From Fallopia convolvulus (Eukaryota; Streptophyta; Magnoliopsida; Caryophyllales; Polygonaceae), in NCBI GenBank assembly GCA_964016875.1, contig OZ024733.1, positions 2,027,484 to 2,091,483 of the forward strand: 64,000 nucleotides of DNA. The letters run 5' to 3'. The notes under the pieces are model-generated. The model ran no database searches and was not told the DNA's origin. It saw only the letters and a program-made list of their open reading frames with translations. This document shows, in pieces, positions 41,596-53,029 of the stretch (position 1 is its first letter; each line of letters starts with the position of its first letter). A program made the translations under genes and the position numbers.

Positions 41596-43290
41596 CTAGC
41601 AATTAGGCCGCGCGTTGCGCGGCGATTATAAGACGGAGACTTCATTAGTGTAGAGATATGGAAATGACATTTTCGTAAATTTATTTAAAGGGGCATGGTT
41701 TTTTTGGAAAAGGAATATGAAAATGGCATTTCAGTAAATTTTTTCAAAGGGGCATGGTTTTTTTGGTATTAATTTACTTGACTTCACGCCATCCAATGTC
41801 TTAAAACTTGTTTTATTACGTATACGAGCTTTATTCACAACTAAGAAACAAACTTTCCGAGCTTGCTTACGAGCGAAGTAACTCGGACACATTTTTCGAG
41901 ACATGTCAAAATTACACGTTCACATCCAAATATCACATAAGTCGATCACGCTTTTCCAAGAATATATATCCCGAGATTACTTAAGAGCTAAGCAATACGA
42001 CACGAATTTCAAGGAATATTAAAATAATAAAATTTATTTGAGGGATGAATTAATAACAGCCGCACGATAAGATTTATGAAATCGGATGGTCGTGATTAAA
42101 AGCTATGAATTAATAATAGCCGCACGATAGTACACGCACTTTTAAGTAGCAATAAGGTCGCGCGTTGCGCGACAATTATAAGTCGGAGACTTAATTTTAA
42201 CATGATGATCTGTAAGTACAAGTGTACTGTTCCTAGAAGAGTATGTGCTTGCATATGATGGAAAGGGATATGAAAATGACATTTCCGTAAATTTATTTAA
42301 AGGGGCATTTTTTTAAGAAAAGGAATATGGAAATAGAATTTCCGTAAATTTATTTAAAGGGGCATGTTTTTTTGGAAAGGAATATTAAAATGGAATTTAC
42401 GTAAATTTATTTAAAGGGGCATGGTTTATTTGGAAAAGGGTATGGAAATGGCATTTCCGAAATAATTTTTAAAGAGGAATGGTTTTTTTTGGAATATGAA
42501 ATGACATTTCCGTAAATTTTTTAAAAGGCATGGTTTCAAAAGAATATGGAAATGGCATTTCTGTAAAAAATTTTAAAGGGGCATGGTTTTTTTGGAAAAG
42601 GAATATGGAAATGGCATTTCCGTAAATTTATTTAAAGGGGCATGGTTTTTTGGTATTAATTTACTTGACTTCACGCCATCCAATGTCTTAAAACTTGTTT
42701 TATTACGTATACGAGCTTTCTTCACAACTAAGAAACAAACTTATCCGAGCTTGCTTACAAGCGAAGTTACGTCGACACGTTTTTCGAGACATGGCTTAAT
42801 TACCCGTTCACATCCAAATATCACATAATTCGATCACGCTTTTCCAAGAATATATATCCCGAGATTACTTAAGAGCTAAGCAAAACCTTTTGGTATTAAT
42901 TTAATTGATTTCACGCCATCCAATGTCTTAAAACTTGTTTTATTACGTATAAGAGCTTTCTTCACAACTAAGAAACAAACTTATCCGAGCTTGCTTACGA
43001 GCGAAGTGACGTCGACACGTTTTTCGAGACATGTCAAAATTAGCCGTTCACATCCAAATATCACATAAGTCGATCACGCTTTTCCAAGAATATATATCCC
43101 GAGATTCGTAAATTTTTTAAACGGCATGGTTTTACAGGAATATGAAAATGACATTTACGTAAATTTTAAAAAAGGACATAGTTTTTTTGGATTTACACCA
43201 AATGGCATTTTCGTAAATGTTTGTAAAGGTGTATGGTTTTTTCGGATTTACACTATTCTTTATAAAATCTGGCTCTCTTTTATAGTATAA
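41596..43290 (-). mobile_element. Helitron-like element(s) with tandem 3' ends
   Basis: On the minus strand the sequence ends in hairpin GCCGCGC-AAC-GCGCGGC (41607-41623), then CTAATTG and CTAG followed by host T, the canonical Helitron 3' end. A second, related 3' end lies at 42146-42173 with stem GTCGCGC/GCGCGAC. The 5' end would lie near 43290 ('actataaaagagagcc' on the minus strand) but a clear TC start is missing. No helicase/Rep gene is present. Confidence 0.75.
41640..43240. repeat. internal repeats of the Helitron region
   Basis: Two repeat families alternate. A ~70-bp unit ('aaaggggcatggtttttttg', 'ggaatatggaaatggcattt') occurs about ten times at 41660-41760, 42290-42650 and 43100-43240. 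A ~235-bp unit ('ttcacgccatccaatgtctt' to 'cccgagattacttaagagc') occurs three times at about 41763, 42655 and 42895. Confidence 0.8.
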
Positions 43291-43709
43291 TATATATATA
43301 TATAGGGGGACGCTCAGGTACAATAGGTTTTATAGTGTAATGTGTGGTTGAAGGTGGGACGTTGGATTACACCTAATCAATGGCTGAAAAGTAGGACGCA
43401 TTATAGTAACAATAGGGAAGGGGGATGAGAATATTACACAATCGGTTTAGATATGGAAAGAGCCGAAATTAGTGGGGGAGTTATTTTTAAAAAGAGAAAA
43501 ATATATACCAGAATCTGAGAAAATCTTTTATACTACGATTGAATAAGCCATGTTGCTAAACCGTCGTTCCTGCAAAACCGTCATTCTTCATCCGATCCTT
43601 CTTCTTCATCAACATTCGAACACCATTTTAATCTACTAGAAAAAACAGTTTCTTCAATCGAAATAATTTGGTTTGAAGATTTCGGCGTCTAATTGAAGCA
43701 AGTTTTGCA

Positions 43710-44640
43710 ATGGAAAGAGGTTAGTTATTCGTATTTTGATAATTTGTTCTTGTGTGTTCATTGTTGTTGTAAAAATTCTTAGATTTCGATAAGTTATTTG
43801 ACGTCCTGCTTATACGAATGATTTAGTTCTTCAATCTGAATGTGCTGATATGGTGCCTTCGATTAGTTGTTTTTCTGAATGAGTGTTGAATAATTATCGG
43901 TTTAGTAGTTGCGTAATTGATCGTGATGATTAACAACTATATACTGCATTTAAGTTGTCATAGCTGATGAAAAACATCAACCAATATGTTGAATAATTTG
44001 TGAGTATTAGTTGAAGCTTATAAATCAATAATTATATGTTGAATAATAAAATATCAACAGTTGAATAAGTATTTTGAAATAAAGAAAATTTTATATTATA
44101 TGTCATTTTTTATAATTGTTGTGAATAACATTGGTATACTAGTTGAATAAGTTATTCATCCTCTTATGAATAACATGCTGATGAAAAACATCAGCCAATA
44201 TATTGAATAATTTGTGAGTATTAATTGAAGATTACGAATTAGTAATTATATGTTGAATAATAAAAACACAATAGTTGAATAATTGTTTTGAAATAAAAAA
44301 AATATATATTATATATTTTTTTTTATAATTGTTGTGAATAATATTGATATACTAGTTGAATAAGTTATTGCCATCTTATGAATAATATGAAACTGATATA
44401 TTGATTGTGTAATATCTTGTTTCAGTTGGAACCAACAAGTGGGAAGAATATGTGTTCAACAATGATTCAGAATTTCCAGAATCTGAAAATGATGCACCTG
44501 TTGAAGAGGATTTAGAAGAAGACTGCATTGATTTTAATTAAGGTTCTGATGGCGTTGTGGATGAAAATGATAATCATACAAAGCATTGGATACCTCGGTG
44601 TCCTACCGGTATAAAACCCGTTGTACACATCATGCACTTG
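43710..44640 (+). pseudogene. Mutator-like element 1, left gene remnant (FAR1/MULE N-terminus-like)
   Basis: ATG GAA AGA G at 43710-43719 lies inside the left inverted repeat and is followed by a donor (GTTAGT). An acceptor TTTCAG at 44420-44425 starts a second exon giving MERVGTNKWEEYVFNND and an acidic stretch. A TAA at 44539-44541 breaks it, after which HWIPRCPTGIKPVV is in the same frame. The acidic start followed by IP-C-KPV is like the N-terminus of FAR1-type MULE transposases; that match is from memory and weak. The catalytic part is absent. Confidence 0.4.
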
Positions 44641-45265
44641 TTGTTGTTGAATAATAATTACAAGTGATATGAATAATCATTCAATATAATTTGAATAAGT
44701 AGAAACATATGTATGAACAATATAAGAATGCGTTATTGAACATTACAAACCAAAATTTCTGATAAGTGCTTTGCACACACTATATACATTTACTATTGCC
44801 TTTTGTATCAACATTCTTTTGTGACATCAAGATACACATTACATATAGTTTATTGAAGAGTTATTCAAATCGATATGAATTATTTTTCGACATATTTTAC
44901 ATGATGTTGTTGAATCCTCATATTTTTTTATAAGACAGTGATATATATTATTCAACCTTAATGCTCTCATGGTTTATGATTATTTCAGTTGTTTGTGTGA
45001 ACGAAGACACAATATTACATTATGTCCAACAATAAAATTACACATTTATATATAGTTTATTGGTGAGTTATTCAAATGGATATGAATAATTATTCAATAT
45101 CATGTACCTATTGTTGTTGAATAATAATTAATTGTTATTTGAATAATCATTCAAATCAAATTGAATAAGTTTAAACATATGTTTGAACAATATAAAAATA
45201 CATTATTGAATAATAAAACCCATCCTGGAACATGCTAAAACTTTTCTCATATGCACGATCTCATC

Positions 45266-46022
45266 CTAGAACTGCTTATCAATGTTTTTCATTATTTTGC
45301 CAGCTTCCTCCCGTTCAGATTCTGTGATCTCAATATCATCGCTGTCTTCTGATCTTAGATCAAATAAATCAGCATCAGCATCGTTGTCAACATGTTTCAC
45401 CGTGCGACTTTTCTTAAAATTGACCTTTGAATACTTTGAGTGTTCACCAAGTACATGAAATTAATCAAAAACACATGTTTTACTTTCATATTTCTTAATC
45501 AAACCATCTAGCATATTTAAAAACACCCTAGTCATTTAATAAAATTTCTATTGTCTATCAACTAACACATTCTTCAAAAAACTATACAAACCATACTTTG
45601 AATAATAATATGATGTCATTTGAATAATTTGAATTGACTTTACATAACAAATATGGTTATGAATAATACATAGGATTGAACTGAATAACTATTAACATTG
45701 AAAAAACATTATACATATAGTTGAATAATAATTGTGTTCTACAAGAATAATACCTGTTACTTATTCATCCTCCTTCTAAAACAGAGTTGACAACAATCCG
45801 ATTTTGAATAATATGTCACTTTTCTTTGAAGTCATTCATAAAAGGTTGAATAACTTTTTAATATGCATTATATGTAATTGCCAGTTCAGTAACTTTCATC
45901 AAATGGGTTGAAAAACAACATTAATAGACTTGAATAATATATAATCTATAAAAAATTTAATGATACATACCTTTATCATGCTTCCTTTTGTTCTTGCTCT
46001 TCGACTTTGGTGACTTTGCCAT
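45266..46022 (-). pseudogene. Mutator-like element 1, right gene remnant
   Basis: On the minus strand an ATG at 46022 starts MAKSPKSKSKNKRKHDK, ending in a donor AAAG|GTATGT at 45971. A downstream exon (about 45425-45266) encodes VKHVDNDADADLFDLRSEDS and an acidic end, stopping at 45268-45266. The Lys-rich first exon has a counterpart in element 2 (47284-47344). Function unknown. Confidence 0.4.
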
Positions 46023-47283
46023 CTATTAAACATTGCACACGCTCTTAGCGTAGATCGAAAAGAACATGTCTTATGCACAATCAATCTCGAAAAACCGTAT
46101 GCACCATATGATCGACAAACGCTATCATTAACAAGGAACCTAATGCACCATATGATCGAGAAACATCGGATTCAATAATTTCATACATCAAAGCTACATC
46201 AATCGTTTAAGAAGAGGATTCATTCACAATACGAAATATAATAAATTTTACAATTACGATCTAACAAACAAGAACAATTATTCCAAATACTACTAGCTAA
46301 CCTCTTTCCATTGCATACAATAATCTTCCGAATTCTTCAAACCAAATTAATTTGATTGAAGAAACAGGTTGTCGAGTACCTTGAAATGATGAACGACGGC
46401 TGTTGAAGAAGAAGACGTGGATAATGAATGACGGTTTAGCAGGATTGAATTTTCAATCGGGGTATAAAAGATTTTCTCAGATTCTGATGTATATTTTTCT
46501 TGTTTGGTAATTTAAATCCCCCTCTAATTTCGCTTGTTTCCATTTTGAACGGATTGTGCATTTATCTCCTCCTTAAAAGTAGCGGATTTGGGTGTGATAT
46601 GGTGCTTCTCCCTAATTTCCTTAAAATGCACCTTTTTTATTTTAAATCTGATTCGTCCATCCTATCTAATCTAATGGCTGAATTTCAACCACATGATTTA
46701 CTCTAATAAGGCATTTTACTAGAGCGTCATTCTATATATATATATATATAGGATTACGCTCAAGAGGAACGGCCTTTTAGGGAGAAACGGAGGAAATAAT
46801 ATGGTGTGTTAGATTTGTATTATTAAACGGTCAGGATTAAAAATAAATAGGCCCAAAAGAGATTATATGGGTGAGAAACACTAGATAATATCCTAGCATA
46901 ATTTTAGGGATTTGATTTTTCACCCCTCTCTCCATATATTTCATTCCTTCTAAATCTGAATAACCGTGTAAATTAATTACTCTCTTCCTCTTTGCTACTC
47001 CACATTCCGCCATTGATAGAGCTCTCTCTATAGAGCCGGATCTGCCTCCAATCATCCCGCCATGGGAGGCGAATAAAGTATGGTACACTGGTGTCGACAT
47101 CGCCTTGCCTATGAATCGCCGATTAATCCGCCGAAAAGATGCATGTATGGGCATCGACTTTTGATCTTTCTTTCACACTGTATTTTATGTTTACATTCAT
47201 TATTTTGTCCAAATTTATAGTTATTTTTAGTATGGTTTTACTTTTGTTTGAATTTCTGATATGGATTTGATTATACAGATCAG

Positions 47284-47344
47284 ATGAAGATGAGTAGCTC
47301 ATCTCTAAAATCGAAAAACAAGAATAAGCGGTCTCTGAATAAAG
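47284..47344 (+). pseudogene. Lys-rich first exon in Mutator-like element 2
   Basis: ATG 47284 opens MKMSSSSLKSKNKNKRSLNK and meets a donor AAAG|GTATGT at 47345. Composition and the same donor phase match the exon at 46022-45971 of element 1. No further exon of this gene could be traced. Confidence 0.4.
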
Positions 47345-47609
47345 GTATGTACAATTTCAATGTGAATTTTTTCACATTTTCAAGTATTTAGATAATGTTA
47401 TTCAAGAATGTCAATGACAAATTGTTTGAGAGGTATTTATGTTGCTAAATAGTTCTTATTCAGATATCCAAGTCGTATTGTTTAATTAATAATTATGCAA
47501 TTCAAATCAAAGTATTATTCAATATATGTAAAATTGTGATATTTTTATTATTGTGATATAATATTCATGTATTTAGATAGGGTTATTCAAGAATGTTAAT
47601 GACAAAATG

Positions 47610-48010
47610 CTTGAGAGGTGTTTATTCATATATGCGTGTTTTGTTATTCATATATGTGCGCCTTGTTATTCATATATGTATGGCTTATTATTCATATATA
47701 TGTATTTTGTTATTCATAGATGGATGGATTATTATTCATATATAACCGACTTGTTATTCATATATACATGTTTTAGTATTCACATATGTTTTTTTATTTA
47801 TACATGTGGTTTTTTATTCATATATGAGTGTTTAGTTTTTCATACATGTTTGTTTTGTTATTCATATATGCATGTTTTTTTATTCATGTAGACATGTTTT
47901 GATATCATAAATACGTGGAGTGATTTATTATTCAAATATACATGATTTGTTATTCATGTATGCATTTTTTTTATTCGTATATGTGTGAAATGTTATTCAT
48001 AGATGTGTGT
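47610..48010. repeat. array of TTATTCATATATG words
   Basis: About 18 imperfect units of 18-24 bp built on 'gttattcatatatg'. Open frames of 94 and 60 codons here only reflect the repeat. Confidence 0.8.
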
Positions 48011-48849
48011 TCTGTTTTGCAATTATTCAAGAATGTTGTGTATTGTTATGCGAGAATTGTTATCCAGATATGCGTTTTCTTCAATGGAGATATTCAACAA
48101 TGGTCAAAAGGTGTAAATGGATGAAGTTTGAAGACAAAGATTATTTTTTATATTGGTGTACATTCAAATAAATAGATGTACTTATTCAAATTCAATGGAG
48201 TATGTATTCGAGATGTAACCATTCCCATTTTTGTATTATTCAATGTATTACATTTATATATTCAATGTTCATATAAGATTCATATTTTTGTCATATCCAC
48301 TCATCACACGTTATGTATAAGAAGCCTATCAAAACAAGTATATTTGAATAAGAAGCCTATCATAATTGAATAACATGTTATGTAATTATGAATAACAAGA
48401 CAAGTCTATATGAATAACACATCACATGTATATAATTAACAATTATATCAAAATCAAAACAAGTATATTTGAATAACACTTAATGAAAAGGTGAATAACC
48501 ATATAAATAAGTATGAATTGTTTCTTAAAGTGAGTCCTCATCTCTTTCCATGGAAGATTGTTTAATTTGTGAGATGGATCTATTGTGGAAGATGATTATT
48601 CAGCACCGTTTATTTGGATATTATCTATGACGAGTAATTTTTTTGACTTAATGTGAGATAATTATAATTCTAAGATATGGAAATTCTTGAAGATATGGTA
48701 GTTATTTTTTTTCAATAATTTCCTTAAATTTCGGTGCTTCCTTTTTTGATAGATTGTTGACTTTTCCCTGTAATTTTACCTCCACATTTACTATTCTATC
48801 ACTTCAAATAATTTTGAATAAAAATGCAAACACATAAGAAAAACTGGAC

Positions 48850-49005
48850 ACGCAATTATGAATAACAATGTATTAAATTCAGAATAATACGACTTGCTTT
48901 GTAGAATAACAATACACCAAATTCAGAATAATATGTCTTATATTGTGGAATAACAATACATTAAATTCGGAATAATGTCTTGTATTGTTGAATAATTTGA
49001 CACGC
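48850..49005. repeat. three ~50-bp tandem units in Mutator-like element 2
   Basis: Units built on 'gaataacaatacaNNaaatt' and 'cNgaataat', i.e. the same GAATAA word in a longer period. Confidence 0.75.
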
Positions 49006-49239
49006 ATAATTGATTTTCTGAAGGATAAGATATGGCAGTTTTTTTCCATGATCTCCTATAATTTCGTTCCCCCCTATTTTTGGAATAAATGTCGATTACC
49101 CCCTATTTTTACCCATAAAAACAGAATATACACCCTCACTATTAGCCATTGATCTAGATTAATCCGACGCATAGGAATCGTTCCCCCGTTTCTCCTTAAA
49201 ACCCGTTTCTCCTGAGCGCTCCCCTATATATATATATAT

Positions 49240-49388
49240 ATATATTTCCTTAAGGAAATTGTTCTATGTTTGGAACTACATGTTTGTTAAAATGAATGAA
49301 CTTAGGTTTATTCATTTACTTAGAAATAACGACATATTGTTATTATGATTCCTACTACGCTAGTACTGAACTTTAGGACAGATGATTT
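49240..49388 (+). mobile_element. large LTR D4, last recognisable piece
   Basis: Short stretch with 'tagaaataacgac', 'gttatt' and 'tactgaactttaggac', matching 22143-22195 of the solo LTR in order. It ends at the start of element F. The continuation is not found to the right of F. Confidence 0.4.
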
Positions 49389-49630
49389 TGTCATATCGCG
49401 AAGGATTATAACAGTTAAAGGAAAGATTAGGGAGAAAAAAAAGGATTAAGAAGAGAGATTAAGGAAGGAAGAGACGAACAGAAAGAAAGGAGTTGCAGGG
49501 AAGAAGATAAGAGAAAGAGTGATTTTCATTAATTGTTCAGATATCCGTACGAATAGGAACCAATCTCTTATAGGCTTTAGCCTATCTAGAAATTGTGCCC
49601 ATATTTTTCTTATATTTGACATTCCTAACA
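49389..49630 (-). repeat. element F 3' LTR
   Basis: 242 bp. Compared with 59101-59345 it shows about 11 substitutions and two small indels (4-bp AAGC at the right copy), so F is much older than E. Confidence 0.85.
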
Positions 49631-50250
49631 ATACTCTCCCCTTAAAGAATCTTGTCCTCAAAATTCTTATGGAAAAAAAATTAATCCAGCAAATGACTTT
49701 TGGAAACTTGCAATCCATTTGTGAGCATACCAACATAATTCCTCTTACTTCAAACTCCCCTCATTTTTATCACTTTATTGAACATCAATTGTTATGTACC
49801 AAAGGAACTCCTCATTCAAATTTTTTTTTTGGCTTCTTCCTTTGTAGGTAATGAGGCAAGCATTTGCATTGAAAGTAGAGTAGATTCCGTATGGCAAATC
49901 TAGACAATTTGACCTGACTTTCCTGTGGTTTCATCTAGTCCATGGCTGCCAATTTTGATCTTTGCACATCAGATTAAAATAAGAGCAAACATCACGTAGG
50001 AGCAACATCAATACACCACTTTTTCAGCTAAATTCTACCAAACTCAGCAAAGAAATTCAGGAAATTGATGCCATCATTGATCAAACTTCAGCATAATGCA
50101 TAGGTATTGGCAGAACAATCAGCATAATGGAATCAAATTTAGCATAATGCACTTTAGTGTTGCAACAATCATTTTTTTTCCTCTCTTGAAAATCATATTT
50201 TCTTGCCTTCTTATACCTTCAGGTTTTGCAACCAATCCTCTAAGGTCCTA

Positions 50251-51189
50251 TTACAACCTCTGTTTAACAACTTGAACCTTCATGGAAAGATCTTCTCCTA
50301 TCAAAAAAATTGCCAAACGAGTAGCTAACAAAGTGAAAATCAGCTTTTGACACATACTTTGCAAGCATTCACTTTCATCTAGCTCAGCAAAGCAGGTAAG
50401 GGCTCCACCCGGATAAAAAATCACCAAACCACCACTCATGACAATAGCTTTTTGGAGAGCAAAATCAAATTCCTTATCAACTCTTGGATTCAACAAGCTA
50501 TGTATATCTCCATTGACTATCAAAACAGTAAGATTCCTTCCAAGATCCCATTGTTGTTTCTCAAATTTTAAACAAACAGAGCAACCATCTCCTTCAAAGT
50601 CATCTTTCCCAGAAGACCTTTGCTCTCTCGATTCTTGGTGGAAATTCATCGACCCACTACTTGGAGCTCCAATTTCTTCCATCTTATGGCTTGGGATATC
50701 ACAAAGATTGTTCAATTTCCTAGGATTTGCACCTGCACCGAGAGTGTTCAACCCAATCTCTACGCTTGACATTTTGTTAAACATGTTATATGCACTTGAA
50801 TCTTTCTGCAAGTTATCGTTCAAATGCTCAATATTATCTTGCAGTAGCTCCAAACAATCTTCACATAAACCAATCTCTTGGTCTGAAGACTCACTTTCTT
50901 CGTGGAACAAATCAAGCCCTTCTCCGAAGTTGTTTTGCCTGGAATAGCCTTGATCTCTTATATCCCGATCGATTTCCCAAACGAGTTCCTTCGGGGGTGC
51001 AACATCAAATTCTTTCCAAGACACATCAAATTCCTACTTGAATTTTTCATACGGAACCACTTCAAGACTAAAATTCTCCCCTAATTTCTTAGTTGGCCTT
51101 TTATAGAACACCTTAGAGGCATTGGTAGATTTCTGTTGATCTTCAACCCCTTGCATAGAAATGCTACAATTAGTCGGTTTTTGTGAAGA
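50251..51189 (-). pseudogene. element F internal ORF, downstream part
   Basis: Reading on the minus strand from the E insertion, about 52 codons (SSQKPTNCSISMQ to EVVPYEKFK) reach a TAG near 51036. The same frame then continues for about 260 codons to the stop at 50251. The second part has an acidic helical stretch (CEDCLELLQDNIEHLNDNLQ) and a hydrophobic C-terminal region (VMSGGLVIFYPGGALTCFAE, KLIFTLLATRLAIFLIG). I do not recognise it; it lacks a Gag knuckle, protease or RT. Confidence 0.55.
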
Positions 51190-51194
51190 ATTGA
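51190..51194. repeat. target site duplication of element E, ATTGA
   Basis: ATTGA before the 5' LTR, repeated at 58749-58753 after the 3' LTR. Confidence 0.95.
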
Positions 51195-52120
51195 TGATGT
51201 GATTCCATCGATGTCCGAGCCAACTATGGAGCACACTTCGGAACACTTGGAGGAGCAACACTTGGAGGAGCACACGTCGGAACACTTGGAGGAGCCTCGG
51301 CATACCCTAGACGCGCCAACAAGCTTGGATGGTGGCGCGCCCTTGCCTTCCGGTTTTGATGGTGCCAAAGCTCAAGGAACTACACCACCTTATCTAGGTC
51401 GTATTACGCGATCCCGAGCTAAGGCCATTCTATGTCAAGTGCAAGAAGAGCTCATGGGGTGTAGCTTTCCGAAAGAGTGCAATGAAGATGGTTGGAGTTT
51501 TATTCTACTTCATGGTTCTAAGTGACAATTCGACGGAAAGGACAATTATTAAGTTTTCGGGTTTTTGGGTTAATTTTTGTAATTTCCTTAAGTGAAGGGG
51601 CTAACTTTGTGAGGTTGCTTTCTAGGTTATATGGTCGTCCCCCTCACCCTTTGTTGCTAGACTTGGACGAAATTTGCTTCTCTTTTCCTTGCATTTTCAA
51701 TTCGAAGTTCTTGTTTTGTTTCGTTCAATTCTCGTTGTTCAATTGTTGGTGAGTCATATCCGACAATTTCGAGCATCCTAGTTTGTTTGAGAGCTTGGTG
51801 AGTCATATCCAAGTTATCAAGCATCCATATCCCCTTGTTCTCTCCATTTCGAACCATCCTCCATCTCGGAGGTTTCTGCACCATCTCAGTAAATTCGACA
51901 TAACTTTCAATCCGCTCATCATCTCGGTCTCATATTTTGAGGACTTCAACTAGACTCATAGATCTAACTTCTCGAATTGGAATCACTCAATTTCGAGTTC
52001 GGACGAGGAAGATACAGCCAGTTGAAGACGGGTCAGTTGCGTGGTGTTTGTTGTCGGAATTCCTTGGATTCTCGTGGCGATCTCTTTGCACCATCATCCC
52101 CTCCATCGATCCGGCCATCA
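51195..52120 (+). repeat. element E 5' LTR
   Basis: 926 bp, TGATGTGATTCC to GGCCATCA. Its first 327 bases repeat the coding sequence of the pol tail (open at 51199-51525), which has no start of its own. Confidence 0.95.
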
Positions 52121-52122
52121 AG

Positions 52123-52136
52123 TGGTATCAGAGCCA
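52123..52136 (+). other. primer binding site, tRNA-iMet
   Basis: TGGTATCAGAGCCA, two bases after the LTR, is complementary over 14 nt to the 3' end of initiator tRNA-Met. Confidence 0.9.
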
Positions 52137-53029
52137 CGTGAAGGTATCGCCATCTAAATCTTGTTCCGACCTTGAATTTCCACTTGTTGCAAGTTTTAGG
52201 TTTGAACTCTCTAGGGCTGCGTTGTTGTTGTTGTGGTGTTCGGCTTTGTCCGAATTGTTGTCTTGTGTTGTGGACGTTTTCTTGTCTTGAAATTGTTGTT
52301 GTTTGGTCGAGTTTGGTGCTCAGCCATGGCTGAAAACCATGCCCAAAAAACGTCCATGAGATGAACTCCAAAGGTCCTTAATTTGGTAGTTGAAAGGGTG
52401 CATTTGTTGCTTGAATTTAAGCCTTTCTTTAGTGTTGGTTTTAAGTGTGTCTTGCTGATTTTGCTGAGTTAAAAAAACGTGGGATTGAGGTCCAAACCAG
52501 CCTTGTTTGTTGTCATTACATGCTTGTTGTTGGCTACGGTGCTAGGATACGGGAACGACACCAAGACGAGACATCTTGTGTTGTTGTTTAAGTGTCTTGA
52601 AATTTTTTGTTGAATAATCAGAAAAACCTTGCCGGCGGCGAAAGCTAATAAGGGGCCAGGCATAGAAAGAAAGATTAAAGACTAGAAAAACCTTGCCCGG
52701 CGGCGTAAAGCTAATAAGGGGCCGGGCACGGAAAGAGTAGTCATCTTGTAGTGCCTAGCAAAGGCCTACAAAGAGTAGTCGTCTAGTAGTGCCTAGCAAA
52801 GGCCTGCTCGAAACAAAAAAAAAATTAATTAATTTGTAATACTTGGTGTTGAGTCTTGGTGGTTTAGTAGCTTCCTAGCATTGTTTTCCTAAGCAAGTGT
52901 GTGGTGAATTCTCTCTTTGTTGCCTTTGTTGTTTTTGCCTACTTGCAACTTGTCGGATTTTCATCTCGGGCAAGTCTTGGTGATTAATTCGTGTGACCTC
53001 TATACCTTGATCTTTGCCTTGTTTTTACG
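52137..53029 (+). other. element E leader with duplicated segments
   Basis: Non-coding leader. A ~52-bp segment ('gaaaaaccttgcc', 'ggcggcg', 'aagctaataaggggcc') occurs at about 52621 and 52684. A following ~36-bp segment ('agagtagtc', 'tagtgcctagcaaaggcct') occurs at 52732 and 52769. Such direct repeats in a leader could be packaging or translation elements, but nothing proves this. Confidence 0.7.

Larger units (their letters stand above)
43305..46730. mobile_element. Mutator-like element 1 with long inverted repeats
   Basis: Terminal inverted repeats of about 430 bp (43305-43735 and 46300-46730) sharing 'aatctgagaaaatctttta', 'ctgctaaaccgtc' and 'gcaatggaaagaggtta' in reverse. It is flanked by (TA)n tracts, which hide the target duplication. 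Remnants of two convergent genes lie inside (43710-44640 plus strand; 46022-45266 minus strand). The interior is crowded with GAATAA words on both strands. Confidence 0.75.
46750..49224. mobile_element. Mutator-like element 2
   Basis: Ends GGATTACGCTCAAGAGGAAC and, reversed, GGGGAGCGCTCAGGAGAAAC, with further matches (TTTTAGGGAGAAACGG / TTTTAAGGAGAAACGG) over about 45 bp. It sits between (TA)n tracts at 46731-46749 and 49225-49245. It shares terminal style, 'gaataa' words and a Lys-rich exon with element 1. No transposase. Confidence 0.65.

Noticed and set aside
47607..48124. Hydrophobic small proteins (94 and 60 codons)
   Set aside because: They are translations of the TTATTCATATATG array.
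51199..51525. Separate gene in E's 5' LTR
   Set aside because: It is the LTR copy of the pol C-terminal tail and lacks a start codon.
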